A DNA stretch of 64,000 nt from an uncultured Bacteroidota bacterium (GTDB lineage: Bacteria > Bacteroidota > Bacteroidia > Flavobacteriales > Flavobacteriaceae). Below, piece by piece: positions 8,829 to 18,359 of this stretch. The notes under the pieces were generated by a model. The model had not been told where the DNA came from and did no database searches. It worked only from the letters and a program-made list of their open reading frames with translations. Location: the NCBI GenBank assembly GCA_902597545.1, contig CACJYD010000002.1, positions 114,718 to 178,717 of the forward strand. Reading direction: 5' to 3'. The translations under genes and the position numbers were made by a program. Position 1 is the stretch's first letter; each line of letters begins with the position of its first letter.

Positions 8829-10522
8829 AATATATAAAGTTTGTCCTGATTTTATTTTTTATTGAATTTAATTTTAGTCAAACTTATGATTTAAATGACT
8901 TTAGTTTCTATGAATATCAAAGAAACAAGCAAATTATTGAACAAATATCTGATAATTTTTCTTATACAATTAGACCTTTTAATAGTAAATTTTCAAATTC
9001 AAATTTAAATTTATTATTTCCTAATATATTGAATTTTGGAAACAACAATAATCTAAAACTGATTCCAATCAATTATAAAATTGAATATAACTCAACTAAT
9101 CCTTATAACAGGAATAATGGCAATATGATTCCCAACAGAGGATATCAGCACATGATAAGCTTTGGCTTACATTTAAATTTGGGACCATTAGAAATTCAAA
9201 TTAAACCTGAGCATATTTTTGCTGAGAACAAAAAATATGAAGGTTTTTGGTCTGGTCATTACGATTCTATATGGGCTCTAAGATATAACTGGTGGAATCA
9301 CATAGATACGCCTGAAAGATTTGGTGAAAAAAGATATAACAAGTTTTTAAATGGTCAGTCCTATATAAAATTAAATTTTGGAAAATTAAGCTTTGGAATT
9401 TCAAATGAAAATTTATGGTGGGGTCCATCAAAAAGAAATAGTATTATGATGAGTAACCATGCTAGTGGTTTCAAACATTTAACATTTAATTCAAATCGAC
9501 CAATTAATACATTTTTTGGAAATTTTGAGTTCCAACTTATAAGTGCAAGATTAGAAAGTTCTGGATTTTTACCACCGGACCCATTTAGAGAATTTAATGG
9601 TAGAGGTCTGTGGATAAATAAAATTAATCAACTTGGAGAGGATGATGATTGGAGATATTATCAAGGTCTAGTTTTTACTATTTCTCCAAAATGGCTTAAT
9701 GGTTTACACATTGGTGTAATAAGATGGGCTCAAATGTATTCTGCACTTGTTAGAGGGAAGTATGATTGGATGGTGGGTAGTCCCTCATATTTTCCAATTT
9801 TTAATAATCTTTTTAGAAAAGCAGATAAATCTGTAGATTATGAAGCTCAAATTGATCAAGCTGGAGGAGCTTTTTTCAGATGGGTTTGGCCTGAATCTTT
9901 GGCAGAGTTTTACGGAGAATTTCATTTTAATGATGCTAAATATAATTTAAGGGATCTTTTATTAGATTCTGATCATTCACGTGGAGTTACATTAGGCTTA
10001 AGTAAAATATTTAAAAGAAAAAATGATAATAGTTACTATGCTTTTAACTGGGAATGGACTCAGCTTGAGCAAAGTGGTGGAAGATTACTAAGAGATGCTG
10101 GTTCTTGGTATTTACACTATAATGTATATGAAGGTTATACTAATAATGGTGAAGTAATTGGTGCTGGTATTGGGCCAGGGAGTAATTCTCAATATATATC
10201 ATTTTCATTAAACAAAGGTTTTGAAAAATATGGTATTTCTTTAGAAATAATTGATCAAAATAATGATTTTTACTACCAAGCCTTCAATAGCGCTAATGAC
10301 TACAGAAGATATTGGAAAGATTTTAATCTACATTTAGATTATCGAAAAGAATTTAAAAATATTTTTGCATCTTTTAAGATAATTTATAATAGAAGTTTGA
10401 ACTACCAATGGGAGCTGGAAGATTATGCTACACCTTACTATCATCCCGGAAGAGATGTTAATAATTTTCATGTTAATATCAACTTGTTATACAAGTTTTC
10501 AAATAAAAAAATTAATTATTAA
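8825..10522 (+). CDS. Wzi-family capsule assembly outer-membrane protein
   Basis: The 565-residue protein begins with a signal peptide (about residues 1-18, ending NFSQ) and continues with alternating aromatic-rich strands typical of an outer-membrane barrel. The segment ENLWWGPSKRNSIMMSNHASGF with FNSNRPINTFFG and RLESSGF is the recognisable core of the Wzi capsule-assembly family. Wzi proteins anchor capsular polysaccharide to the outer membrane. The ATG overlaps the stop of the lipoprotein gene (ATGA). Its 3' end overlaps the convergent glycosyltransferase gene by 11 bases. Confidence 0.85.
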   Translation: MKYIKFVLILFFIEFNFSQTYDLNDFSFYEYQRNKQIIEQISDNFSYTIRPFNSKFSNSNLNLLFPNILNFGNNNNLKLIPINYKIEYNSTNPYNRNNGNMIPNRGYQHMISFGLHLNLGPLEIQIKPEHIFAENKKYEGFWSGHYDSIWALRYNWWNHIDTPERFGEKRYNKFLNGQSYIKLNFGKLSFGISNENLWWGPSKRNSIMMSNHASGFKHLTFNSNRPINTFFGNFEFQLISARLESSGFLPPDPFREFNGRGLWINKINQLGEDDDWRYYQGLVFTISPKWLNGLHIGVIRWAQMYSALVRGKYDWMVGSPSYFPIFNNLFRKADKSVDYEAQIDQAGGAFFRWVWPESLAEFYGEFHFNDAKYNLRDLLLDSDHSRGVTLGLSKIFKRKNDNSYYAFNWEWTQLEQSGGRLLRDAGSWYLHYNVYEGYTNNGEVIGAGIGPGSNSQYISFSLNKGFEKYGISLEIIDQNNDFYYQAFNSANDYRRYWKDFNLHLDYRKEFKNIFASFKIIYNRSLNYQWELEDYATPYYHPGRDVNNFHVNINLLYKFSNKKINY

Positions 10523-11600
10523 AAATTTTAACATAAGACTTAACAATATAATCCCATTTATATTTTTCTGGAAGTAAAAAATTATTATTATCAAATTTTG
10601 AAAAATTTGATTCAAAAAAATTTAATTTATCGGTTATATCATTGATATTTTTTTTAAAAAAAATTGCATTTCTCCCCCTTAACATTTCAATCGTAAATCT
10701 AGTATTTAGCGCTAATATTTTACAGTTTGAACTTAAAGCATTAATCATTGTTGGATTAGTTCCTCCAAATTCATGACCATGTATATATGCAAAACAATTG
10801 TGATATAATTCACTGAGAATTTTATCATTTTTAACATATCCTGTAAATACTAAATTCTTATTTCTAATTCTCTTGACTGATGATGCATATTTGTCTTTAT
10901 AAGGCACATCACCGACAATTACAAGTTTTTTTTTCGAATTAGATTCGATGAAACCTTTTATTAATAACATTGAATTATTATCTGGAATTAATCTACCAAC
11001 AACCAAATAATATCCATTTTTATCCAATTTCCAATTTGATAATAAATTTTTTTTTGACTTTTTCTTTATTGAAGATCCATATGCTATTACTGTTGAATTT
11101 CTTTTGAATTGATCCTGATAAATTTTTTTCATCTGATCTGAATCTGTTATTATTACGTCAAAAAAAAATGTGGATAATTTTGCTGCTAATCTAAAATATA
11201 TTCCACCTAAACCTTTCCACTTTGGTCTTAACCACTCTAATCCATCAACATTAATAAATGTCTTTTTCATGAAAATTTTAGTAAATAGACCAAAGGGACC
11301 ATTTGCAGCATTTAAAACTAATACAGTATTATAACTACTAAAACAAACATGAATAAATGAAAAAAAAGAATTAATCAATTGAGATAAAGACTTTGTTTCG
11401 ATTGATGGTGTGTAAATTAACTTAACCCCATTAACACTCTTAGGTTTATTTTTAAATAATGAGCTATGACAGTAAACTCTAACATCGTGACCTTTAATTA
11501 CTAAACGTTCAGAAAGTTCTTTAACTAAAGTTTCATAACCAGAGTAAACATAAGGATATCCTCTTGAACCTATAATTGCTATTTTTAATTTTTTATTCAA
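10512..11600 (-). CDS. Glycosyltransferase with DUF1972-type N-terminus (rhamnosyltransferase-like)
   Basis: This 362-residue GT-B enzyme opens with IAIIGSRGYPYVYSGYETLV, the signature of the DUF1972/WchF-like group, some of which add rhamnose. The C-terminal half has YYLVVGRLIPDNN and GHEFGGTNPTMINAL, the nucleotide-sugar-binding region of GT4-type enzymes. It is the last gene of the Wza-to-GT operon, overlapping the upstream glycosyltransferase by 8 bases. The rmlACDB genes nearby make dTDP-rhamnose a plausible donor, but specificity cannot be read from sequence. Confidence 0.82.
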   Translation of the reverse strand: MNKKLKIAIIGSRGYPYVYSGYETLVKELSERLVIKGHDVRVYCHSSLFKNKPKSVNGVKLIYTPSIETKSLSQLINSFFSFIHVCFSSYNTVLVLNAANGPFGLFTKIFMKKTFINVDGLEWLRPKWKGLGGIYFRLAAKLSTFFFDVIITDSDQMKKIYQDQFKRNSTVIAYGSSIKKKSKKNLLSNWKLDKNGYYLVVGRLIPDNNSMLLIKGFIESNSKKKLVIVGDVPYKDKYASSVKRIRNKNLVFTGYVKNDKILSELYHNCFAYIHGHEFGGTNPTMINALSSNCKILALNTRFTIEMLRGRNAIFFKKNINDITDKLNFFESNFSKFDNNNFLLPEKYKWDYIVKSYVKIFNN

Positions 11601-12717
11601 AAAGATTTAATATTTTTTTTCTAAATTTTTCATAAGAGTAATTTTTACAAACATAGTCATAGGCGTTATCAACATTATCATTCTGATTTTTTTTATTATT
11701 TATAAAATTTAATATTTTTTCAACAGAATCATTAATCAAATTATTTTCAATAATTAATCCAAAATTACCATTATTTAGTATTTCAATTGCTCCGCCAAGA
11801 TTATTTGTAATTATTGGGGTTTTAGATTTTATTGCTTCAAAAATAACTGTAGGTAAAGGATCGGGTGATGTCGGCAGATGAATAAAAAAACTTGATTTAG
11901 AAAGCATTTTCATAACATCATCTTGAAAGCCTAAAAATGATATATTGTTACTAAGACCTTTTTTTTCGACTTTAAATTTTAAATCACTTAAATAGTTTTT
12001 GTATTCTGGTAATGTATCACCTATTATTTTTAGATATAGAGTGCTATTTTTTTTATATAGCTTCTCAAAAATATCAATCATTAATGAATGTCCCTTGTAT
12101 GGAATTATTCGAGATATTGAAGTAAAAATTATTTTATTTTTTGGTCTTTTTTTCTTTGGCTTTGGACTATACTTGAATCCATTATAAATAACTTTAATCT
12201 TACTTCCTCTAACTCCTCTATTTAACCAAAATTCATGAACAGCATTTGAAACTGCAATTACATTATCTGAAAAATAGTTAAGAAAATTTACAATAAATCT
12301 TGAATAGATAGAGTTACTACTTGGTATTTCATGAATATGATAAATTGATCTTAATCCCAAAAATTTAGCTGCAATTGCTGGACTTATTATTGTAGAGGTG
12401 TTTGTGTAAACCAAATCAATTTTATCCTTTTTTAAAATATTTTTTATGTGAAATGATGATTTTATTATATAGTATAGACGATTTATCAGCCCAAAAAAGG
12501 AAAAATATTTTTTTCTGAAAACTCCAAGGTTTATAATTTTAATCTTAGCTTTTTTTATTATTTCATTATCACTTAAAGGACCATTGTGAGGTAATATTAG
12601 ATAAATATCAAACCCATTTTTAATTAAAATATTTACAATAGAAATTAAGACTTTACTAGATCCATAATTATCATTAGAGCTGTGAGCAATAAGTATTTTT
12701 TTAATAGAGTTTTTCAA
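11593..12717 (-). CDS. Glycosyltransferase family 4 protein
   Basis: A GT-B glycosyltransferase of about 374 residues. The N-terminal domain begins KKILIAHSSNDNYGSSKVL. The C-terminal donor domain has ISRIIPYKGHSLMIDIFEKL and PLPTVIFEAIKSKTPII, with the E-x7-E-type region of GT4 enzymes. The frame is open to an ATG at 12786, but that would overlap the previous gene by 86 bases and add a lysine-rich N-terminus foreign to the family. The TTG at 12717 gives the expected start and a 17-base overlap. It probably builds the repeat unit on the cytoplasmic face. Acceptor and donor are unknown. Confidence 0.83.
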   Translation of the reverse strand: MKNSIKKILIAHSSNDNYGSSKVLISIVNILIKNGFDIYLILPHNGPLSDNEIIKKAKIKIINLGVFRKKYFSFFGLINRLYYIIKSSFHIKNILKKDKIDLVYTNTSTIISPAIAAKFLGLRSIYHIHEIPSSNSIYSRFIVNFLNYFSDNVIAVSNAVHEFWLNRGVRGSKIKVIYNGFKYSPKPKKKRPKNKIIFTSISRIIPYKGHSLMIDIFEKLYKKNSTLYLKIIGDTLPEYKNYLSDLKFKVEKKGLSNNISFLGFQDDVMKMLSKSSFFIHLPTSPDPLPTVIFEAIKSKTPIITNNLGGAIEILNNGNFGLIIENNLINDSVEKILNFINNKKNQNDNVDNAYDYVCKNYSYEKFRKKILNLFE

Positions 12718-13789
12718 ATCCTTTAATAAAGTTTTTTTGATTAAATAAATTAGATCTTTTTTTTCCTTTATATATATAATCTTCAATAATTGTATAATCT
12801 TCTGAGATTAATTTCAACTTTTTATAAAGGTCATTATAATCCTGCTTTTTAAAATAAATTACAGAATCATTGCCAATCTCTTTAAATATTTCAATATCAG
12901 AACAAATAACTGGCACTTTAGCTCTCATTGCTTCTATCATTGGAATTCCAAAGCCCTCATCAATTGATGGAAATACATAAGCAAAGGCATTATTATAATA
13001 ATATAATACTTGTTTTTTATTAATGTATCCAGGCATTAGTATTGAAGAAAATAAATTGTATTTAGTAATATATTTTTTTATTTTTTTATACTCTTCGTTA
13101 TTACCATTTATATATTTAGAACCTGCTAGTAACAATTTAAGTTTTGAGTTGGTGTTATCTTTAAATAGTTTAAATGCTTTAACAAGAGTCAATATATCTT
13201 TTCTCTTTTCAAATGTTCCAATATGCAATAGATAATTCTTTGATTTATTTATTTTATCATTATAGTGTACTCTTTCTGAACTTTGATATATAAAACTAAT
13301 TTTATCATTAAAAATATTTTTTAAACCATTTTTAGAATATTTACTTGTCGTTACAAGCTCACAATTATTAGACACTCCAAGTTTTATTAATTTAATGAAA
13401 TAATTACGCCAAAGAGTTGGGTAATTTAAAGGGTATTTCCAGAAAAGGTTATCATGAATAACAACAATTTTTTTACATGGTGAGAAAATAGGTGCAACAT
13501 AATCAGGGCAAATTAAAATATCAACTGAACCGGATAGTAATTTAATTGGCAAAATAATTTGCTTCCAAACAAGGTAACGTAGTTGAAAGACCCATCTTAC
13601 TAATCTAAATTTAGAGTTAATAAAAAACTGTTTGTTTTGTAAGTTCTCTATATCATGAGAAAAAATATATTCGACATCTTTTCTGCCATATTTTTTGAAT
13701 CCTTTAACTAATTGCTCAATATATGTTTTAATTCCTGACAGTGCAGTTTTGTAGTAAAAAACATCAATATAAACTTTTGTTTTTTTCAA
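12701..13789 (-). CDS. Glycosyltransferase family 4 protein
   Basis: About 362 residues. The N-terminus KVYIDVFYYKTALSGIKTYIEQL holds the glycine-bearing acceptor loop of GT4 enzymes. Later segments LLHIGTFEKRKDILTLVKAF, LLAGSKY, and FPSIDEGFGIPMIEAM form the donor-binding core. The open frame reaches an ATG at 13828, inside the upstream polymerase gene. A TTG at 13789 starts where the family fold begins and leaves a 26-base overlap, so it is preferred. It lies between the polymerase and another GT4 gene in the polysaccharide operon. Sugar specificity is not known. Confidence 0.83.
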   Translation of the reverse strand: MKKTKVYIDVFYYKTALSGIKTYIEQLVKGFKKYGRKDVEYIFSHDIENLQNKQFFINSKFRLVRWVFQLRYLVWKQIILPIKLLSGSVDILICPDYVAPIFSPCKKIVVIHDNLFWKYPLNYPTLWRNYFIKLIKLGVSNNCELVTTSKYSKNGLKNIFNDKISFIYQSSERVHYNDKINKSKNYLLHIGTFEKRKDILTLVKAFKLFKDNTNSKLKLLLAGSKYINGNNEEYKKIKKYITKYNLFSSILMPGYINKKQVLYYYNNAFAYVFPSIDEGFGIPMIEAMRAKVPVICSDIEIFKEIGNDSVIYFKKQDYNDLYKKLKLISEDYTIIEDYIYKGKKRSNLFNQKNFIKGFEKLY

Positions 13790-15149
13790 AATTAAGTTTC
13801 GTATATCTTGATTCAATATAGCCAGCAAAAAACCAAGTAGTTAAAGATACAAAAAGGTAAAGTTCTGCATTGGCAGTTAATAGAGGAAGTAGTAAACCAA
13901 ACTTAGTACAAGCAACAATAAAAGAGATATGCTTTTCACTATTGGAGCTCATGTAATAAACATTACAGCTTCTTTTGATAATATAGAATAAGATTAAAAT
14001 ATATATAATTAAAGATAAAACTCCCATTTGAACTCCAAATATCAAAAATTGATTTTCACCTCCAACCTTAATTGACTGGTCAACTCCACTCGCATTTCCA
14101 CTCATCGCCAAGCCAATACCTAAAGGGTTTTCAAAAATGGAGAGAATACCTTCAATCCACTCAACTAAATGACCCAGAGAAGAAGTATTCTCAAATTTTA
14201 AAGTATCTATTATCATATATCTTATTTCTTCAGATCCAAAATAAATTAAACTTATAATTGACAAAACAAATGAACCAAATATGAATAATAAAGTTTTATA
14301 TTTTTTGTTTAATAGTAATGAAAATAATATAATTCCAATACACGCAACAATAGCACCTCTTGAAAATGAAAAAAGGAAGGCAGCTGAAACCATAAAAAGC
14401 AAAAAGTAATTAATATTTTTTTTGTTATTCCAAAAATTATAAATCAACAATGAAGTCAATAATAATAATGAGGCTGACAACTCCAATGGATCCGCAAAAA
14501 AAGCTGCATATCTAGGTGATGAATCTTGTGATTCAAAAGACCAACTTAAACCATAGTTTCCTTGGGGGTCAATTTCATTAACAATACTATTATAATTTGA
14601 AAAATCAATAATTGTATGAAAGTGTGTAGATAAAATAAATTCAAAACATAAAAAAATTGTAATCGATACGATTAAATATTTAAGTATTTTTTTTACTTTT
14701 TTAAAAAACACTTCATCAATTTTAATATTCCTTCCAAGTAAATAAGTTATTGATATTATATATAAGTTTTTTGCATAAATTAATTTAGAAAAAATCTCTG
14801 CCTCTCCCAACGGAATTAAAGCATATATGGTTACTAGAAAAGTAAAACATAAAATTAATTTATCGATTAATGAAAATTTAAATTTTCTTCTAAATGGATG
14901 GATATTTTTTCCAAAAAGGAATATCATAAATGCGTATATAAATATTATGTCTTTTGATAACTTAATTATTGTAACAATAATTTCACTATTAAATATTATA
15001 AAAGCTTGAGCTTGAAGAGTTGTGTATATTGGTAAACAAGTGCATATATATATAATTAAATATTCAATTTTTCCTTTGGATATCTTTTCAATTGTATAGC
15101 CAAAAATTATAATATAAAAAACAATAAATGTGAGACCAATTAATATCAT
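13764..15149 (-). CDS. O-antigen polymerase/ligase family membrane protein (Wzy candidate)
   Basis: The 461-residue protein is strongly hydrophobic, with about ten or more membrane segments and one large loop near the end. That loop contains SSLGHLVEWIEGI, ENPLGIGLAMSG and VGGENQFLIFGVQMG, the pattern of the Wzy_C/O-antigen ligase family. In a cluster with Wzx, Wzz and Wza it most probably polymerises repeat units in the periplasm. A ligase role is the alternative. Its ATG overlaps the stop of the preceding GT2 gene by 4 bases. Confidence 0.8.
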   Translation of the reverse strand: MILIGLTFIVFYIIIFGYTIEKISKGKIEYLIIYICTCLPIYTTLQAQAFIIFNSEIIVTIIKLSKDIIFIYAFMIFLFGKNIHPFRRKFKFSLIDKLILCFTFLVTIYALIPLGEAEIFSKLIYAKNLYIISITYLLGRNIKIDEVFFKKVKKILKYLIVSITIFLCFEFILSTHFHTIIDFSNYNSIVNEIDPQGNYGLSWSFESQDSSPRYAAFFADPLELSASLLLLTSLLIYNFWNNKKNINYFLLFMVSAAFLFSFSRGAIVACIGIILFSLLLNKKYKTLLFIFGSFVLSIISLIYFGSEEIRYMIIDTLKFENTSSLGHLVEWIEGILSIFENPLGIGLAMSGNASGVDQSIKVGGENQFLIFGVQMGVLSLIIYILILFYIIKRSCNVYYMSSNSEKHISFIVACTKFGLLLPLLTANAELYLFVSLTTWFFAGYIESRYTKLNFEKNKSLY

Positions 15150-16048
15150 TTTTTAAAATTTATAGCATCAATAAATCCATTTAATACCATTTTAAATTTA
15201 TTAAATCTGAATCTTACTAGAAAATATGCTAGATAAGATAATATTTTAATTAGCTGATATATTACAACACCAATTAAATTAAAAGATTTTGAATGTTTTT
15301 TTAAAAGTAAAATATGATTTCTAATATTTAGGTAATGGACATATGGTGATAAATTTCCTTTACTTTTATTATTAGATTTTGATGAGGCAGATTCATAATG
15401 TTGTAAGTACGTATCAGTCATCAAAGCTATACAATAGCCCATTTTTTTTAGACGAATAGAATAATCAACATCTTCATAGTAAGCAAAAAATCTTTCATCA
15501 AAATAACCAACATGATTGAATATTTCTAACTTAATTAAAACACAGCAGCCTGTAAACCATTCAATTAAATTCTTGTCACTTTTGAAATTTTTAAAACTTT
15601 TACCTTTATTTAATGTTTGAAAAGTTCCAAAAAAATTATTTATTGTTCCACCTGCATTCCAAATCTTTGACCCATCATAATTTAAAATTAAGGGTTGTAT
15701 TATTTTTTGATTTAAAGTACTTGACTGTTGGATCAAAGAATCAATTAAATCATTTTTAATTAGTGTATCGTTATTCAATAGTAATACGTAATCAAATCCA
15801 TTTTTTATAGAATATTTAATCCCTTGATTATTTGCGCGTGCAAAACCTTCATTCTTTTCATTTTTTATTATATGAATTTTATCACTTTTATTTACTTCAT
15901 CCGAAAAGCGGTTTTGAGACTCATTATCAATTAAAATAATTTTAAAATTTTTATATGAGCTTTTTAATACTGAATCAATACAGTTTAATGTAAAGTCATA
16001 CTTTCTCCAATTGATAATTATTACTGCAATTTTTTTATCAGCATTCAT
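15146..16048 (-). CDS. Glycosyltransferase family 2 protein, rhamnosyltransferase-like
   Basis: The 300-residue GT-A enzyme starts IAVIIINWRKYDFTLNCIDSVL and has the metal-binding region LLLNNDT near residue 92. Then come WFTGCCVLIKLEIFNHVGYFDERFFAYYEDVDYSIR, the ED(V/I)D motif of the WbbL/rhamnosyltransferase-like GT2 group. A hydrophobic C-terminus (KILSYLAYFLVRF) may attach it to the membrane. It lies between wzx and the polymerase gene with 4-base overlaps on both sides. dTDP-rhamnose from rmlACDB is a likely but unproven donor. Confidence 0.85.
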   Translation of the reverse strand: MNADKKIAVIIINWRKYDFTLNCIDSVLKSSYKNFKIILIDNESQNRFSDEVNKSDKIHIIKNEKNEGFARANNQGIKYSIKNGFDYVLLLNNDTLIKNDLIDSLIQQSSTLNQKIIQPLILNYDGSKIWNAGGTINNFFGTFQTLNKGKSFKNFKSDKNLIEWFTGCCVLIKLEIFNHVGYFDERFFAYYEDVDYSIRLKKMGYCIALMTDTYLQHYESASSKSNNKSKGNLSPYVHYLNIRNHILLLKKHSKSFNLIGVVIYQLIKILSYLAYFLVRFRFNKFKMVLNGFIDAINFKK

Positions 16049-17271
16049 TTTTTATTAATAAAATGGCAGTGAATAATAAATGAAAATAGTTCAGTAAAAA
16101 CTAATGCATAAGCCAAACCCACTCCGGAATATATATAAGACAAAACAAAAGAGCTAAAGAGCATAAAAATTAAGGTGAAAAATGTTGCCTTATTCAAAAT
16201 AGATTTTAAATCATTTACTAACAGATAAATTACATTTTTAAAATTCAGCATTGCAAGAAAAGGTATAAATCCTAGAATGGATAAAATTTTGGAGCTATAC
16301 TCAATTTTTTCTCTGGAAAAAATATATATAATAGTTTCGGAAAAAATGAATGTTAAAATCGCAATCAAAATTGTTATTATTAATCCAACTTTAAAATATT
16401 TTGTAATATAATTTTTGTAAGCAACTTTTGACTTGAGATTAAATCTAGATGCTTGTTGCAACACGGATTGAATAAAAAATACTGGAAGCATTCTTAACAA
16501 AAAGGCTACTTTATAAGCCAAAGTAAATCTTCCTAGTTCTTTATTTGTCACAAAAAAAGATAAAACGATAAGTGCACTATTTAATGTAAAATGTGTTGAT
16601 GTAGATGATAAAAAAAATTGAAAATTTTGCTTTAAATTTTTTATTATTTTTTTAAAAGATAACAGCAAAAAAATTGTATTATCTCTTGTAAAATATTTTA
16701 TCCAGAACAATAAAAATAAAAGTGAAATACTTAAGCCATAAAAAAAGTTTGCGAGATATGCATCTTCATTTTCGGAAATAAAAAATATAATGAGAGCAAC
16801 ATACAAGGTTTTTGAAAAAAAATTCAAAATTGATTGAGGGAGAATTTTGTTTTTTCCTTGCAGATAAAAAAGTGGATTTAATGCTTCTGTGAAAAGGATT
16901 ATCAATGAGAATAGTAAAATTTTTTGAAAAATTTGATCTGTAAAAATGAAAATAAATGGTATTGATAAAATATATATTATCAATGAGACGCTCAACCTTA
17001 AACTCAAAATATCTATGATTACTAAGTTTTCTTCATCTATATTCTTTGATTGAGCAATTTTAATAGGTCCATTTAAATTATATCCATAGCTGACCAATAT
17101 AGTTAGTATTATTATAGCAGAAAGAGCTAAATGTATTAATCCAAAGTTTTCATCACCCAGATTTTGAAATAAAAAGGGGGTATAAATTAAGGTTGCAATA
17201 ATATTTACACCTTGGTTTAAAGAAAGATTAATGAAATTTTTAAAAAAAATTGATTTAGTCCAGGATGACAT
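16045..17271 (-). CDS. Oligosaccharide flippase family protein (Wzx candidate)
   Basis: 408 residues with about twelve hydrophobic segments and few charged loops. The N-terminus SIFFKNFINLSLNQGVNIIATLIYTPFLFQ matches the polysaccharide transport (PST/MATE-like) family. Such proteins flip undecaprenyl-linked repeat units across the inner membrane. It is flanked by Wzz upstream and GT2 downstream in the same operon, the normal context for Wzx. It is somewhat short for the family (usually 410-480) but shows no frame disruption. Confidence 0.82.
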   Translation of the reverse strand: MSSWTKSIFFKNFINLSLNQGVNIIATLIYTPFLFQNLGDENFGLIHLALSAIIILTILVSYGYNLNGPIKIAQSKNIDEENLVIIDILSLRLSVSLIIYILSIPFIFIFTDQIFQKILLFSLIILFTEALNPLFYLQGKNKILPQSILNFFSKTLYVALIIFFISENEDAYLANFFYGLSISLLFLLFWIKYFTRDNTIFLLLSFKKIIKNLKQNFQFFLSSTSTHFTLNSALIVLSFFVTNKELGRFTLAYKVAFLLRMLPVFFIQSVLQQASRFNLKSKVAYKNYITKYFKVGLIITILIAILTFIFSETIIYIFSREKIEYSSKILSILGFIPFLAMLNFKNVIYLLVNDLKSILNKATFFTLIFMLFSSFVLSYIYSGVGLAYALVFTELFSFIIHCHFINKK

Positions 17272-17294
17272 AATACAGTTTATATAAAAATAAA

Positions 17295-18359
17295 CTATTT
17301 AATCAATGAATGATATAACCTTATTAATGAAAAATAAATTATAGCTAACAGTAAACCACCAAAAATCCCATAAATCAGACTTTCAATTAATTTTAATTTT
17401 GAATTTTCCAGAGGAAGAGTAGGTTTATCAATAATTTGAATTAAAGGGGTATTGTTTCTATGAGTAACCTTTGCTAACTCTAATTGGGTTACAACTTGTT
17501 GGTATATTGCACCATTGGATTGGACTTCAATTAATGCTTTTTGATAAGGTACTAAATTAGTTTTTGCTAAAGGGTTAGGGTTTGGAACTCTTTGATCTTC
17601 ATTAGCTAATTCTAATATAGATTTGTCTAAAACTCTTTTAACACTATCTCTTTGTCTTTGTAATATTTCAAGGTTTTTCCCAGATTTTTGAGTTTTTGTT
17701 TTAAAATAAAAGTCATTTACAATAGTTACTAAATTTTCATTAAAGTTTTTAGCTAGGAGTTCGTCTTTATGCTCAAAACCTATCTCTAAAATAGTTGTCT
17801 TTCGACTTGGTTTATCAACTATTAAATATTCCTTTTTAATTATTTCTGATGCTTCAATTAATATACTGTCGTGGAGTCTTTTATTATTTTTAGATATTTT
17901 ATAATTATCAAAATCAACCCCTAGCTTTTTCCACTTTCTATTGATTTTTTCAATTTCTCCAAAACGATTAATTAAACTAATTTCATTATTATCAAATGTA
18001 GATTTTGATAATAGGGTTTCTATTATCATTGAATTAGATTTGTAAAGTTCTTGAATATTATCAATTTGAAATAGTCCACTGGCGTCAATGAATGATGAAG
18101 CATTGATTCCAGCAAGTGATGCTAATGAAGCAACATCTCCAATAGAATTTGAAGATGATTGGCTGTCTAATACAAATGTTGTTTTAGCGTAATGTATTGG
18201 AGATTTAATGTAATTATAAGCCAATAATAATAATAAAAACAAAAAAGAAAATTTAATTATATCTTTTGATTTACTTAACAAAAATGATAACCAATTTTTA
18301 ATAGTCTCTAAAAGATTTATTAAAGAAAAATCATCTATTTGATCTTTATTTGAGTCCAT
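17295..18359 (-). CDS. Wzz-type polysaccharide chain-length protein without kinase domain
   Basis: The 354-residue product has one membrane segment at about residues 40-57 (FSFLFLLLLLAYNYI). A periplasmic region with coiled-coil-rich parts follows (ILQRQRDSVKRVLDKSILEL). A second membrane segment lies near the end (LIYGIFGGLLLAIIYFSLI), preceded by the proline-rich IIDKPTLPLENSKLK typical of Wzz/Wzc proteins. No C-terminal tyrosine-kinase Walker motifs are present. It probably sets chain length or bridges Wzy/Wzx to Wza. Its ATG shares one base with the wza stop (TAATG). Confidence 0.85.
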   Translation of the reverse strand: MDSNKDQIDDFSLINLLETIKNWLSFLLSKSKDIIKFSFLFLLLLLAYNYIKSPIHYAKTTFVLDSQSSSNSIGDVASLASLAGINASSFIDASGLFQIDNIQELYKSNSMIIETLLSKSTFDNNEISLINRFGEIEKINRKWKKLGVDFDNYKISKNNKRLHDSILIEASEIIKKEYLIVDKPSRKTTILEIGFEHKDELLAKNFNENLVTIVNDFYFKTKTQKSGKNLEILQRQRDSVKRVLDKSILELANEDQRVPNPNPLAKTNLVPYQKALIEVQSNGAIYQQVVTQLELAKVTHRNNTPLIQIIDKPTLPLENSKLKLIESLIYGIFGGLLLAIIYFSLIRLYHSLIK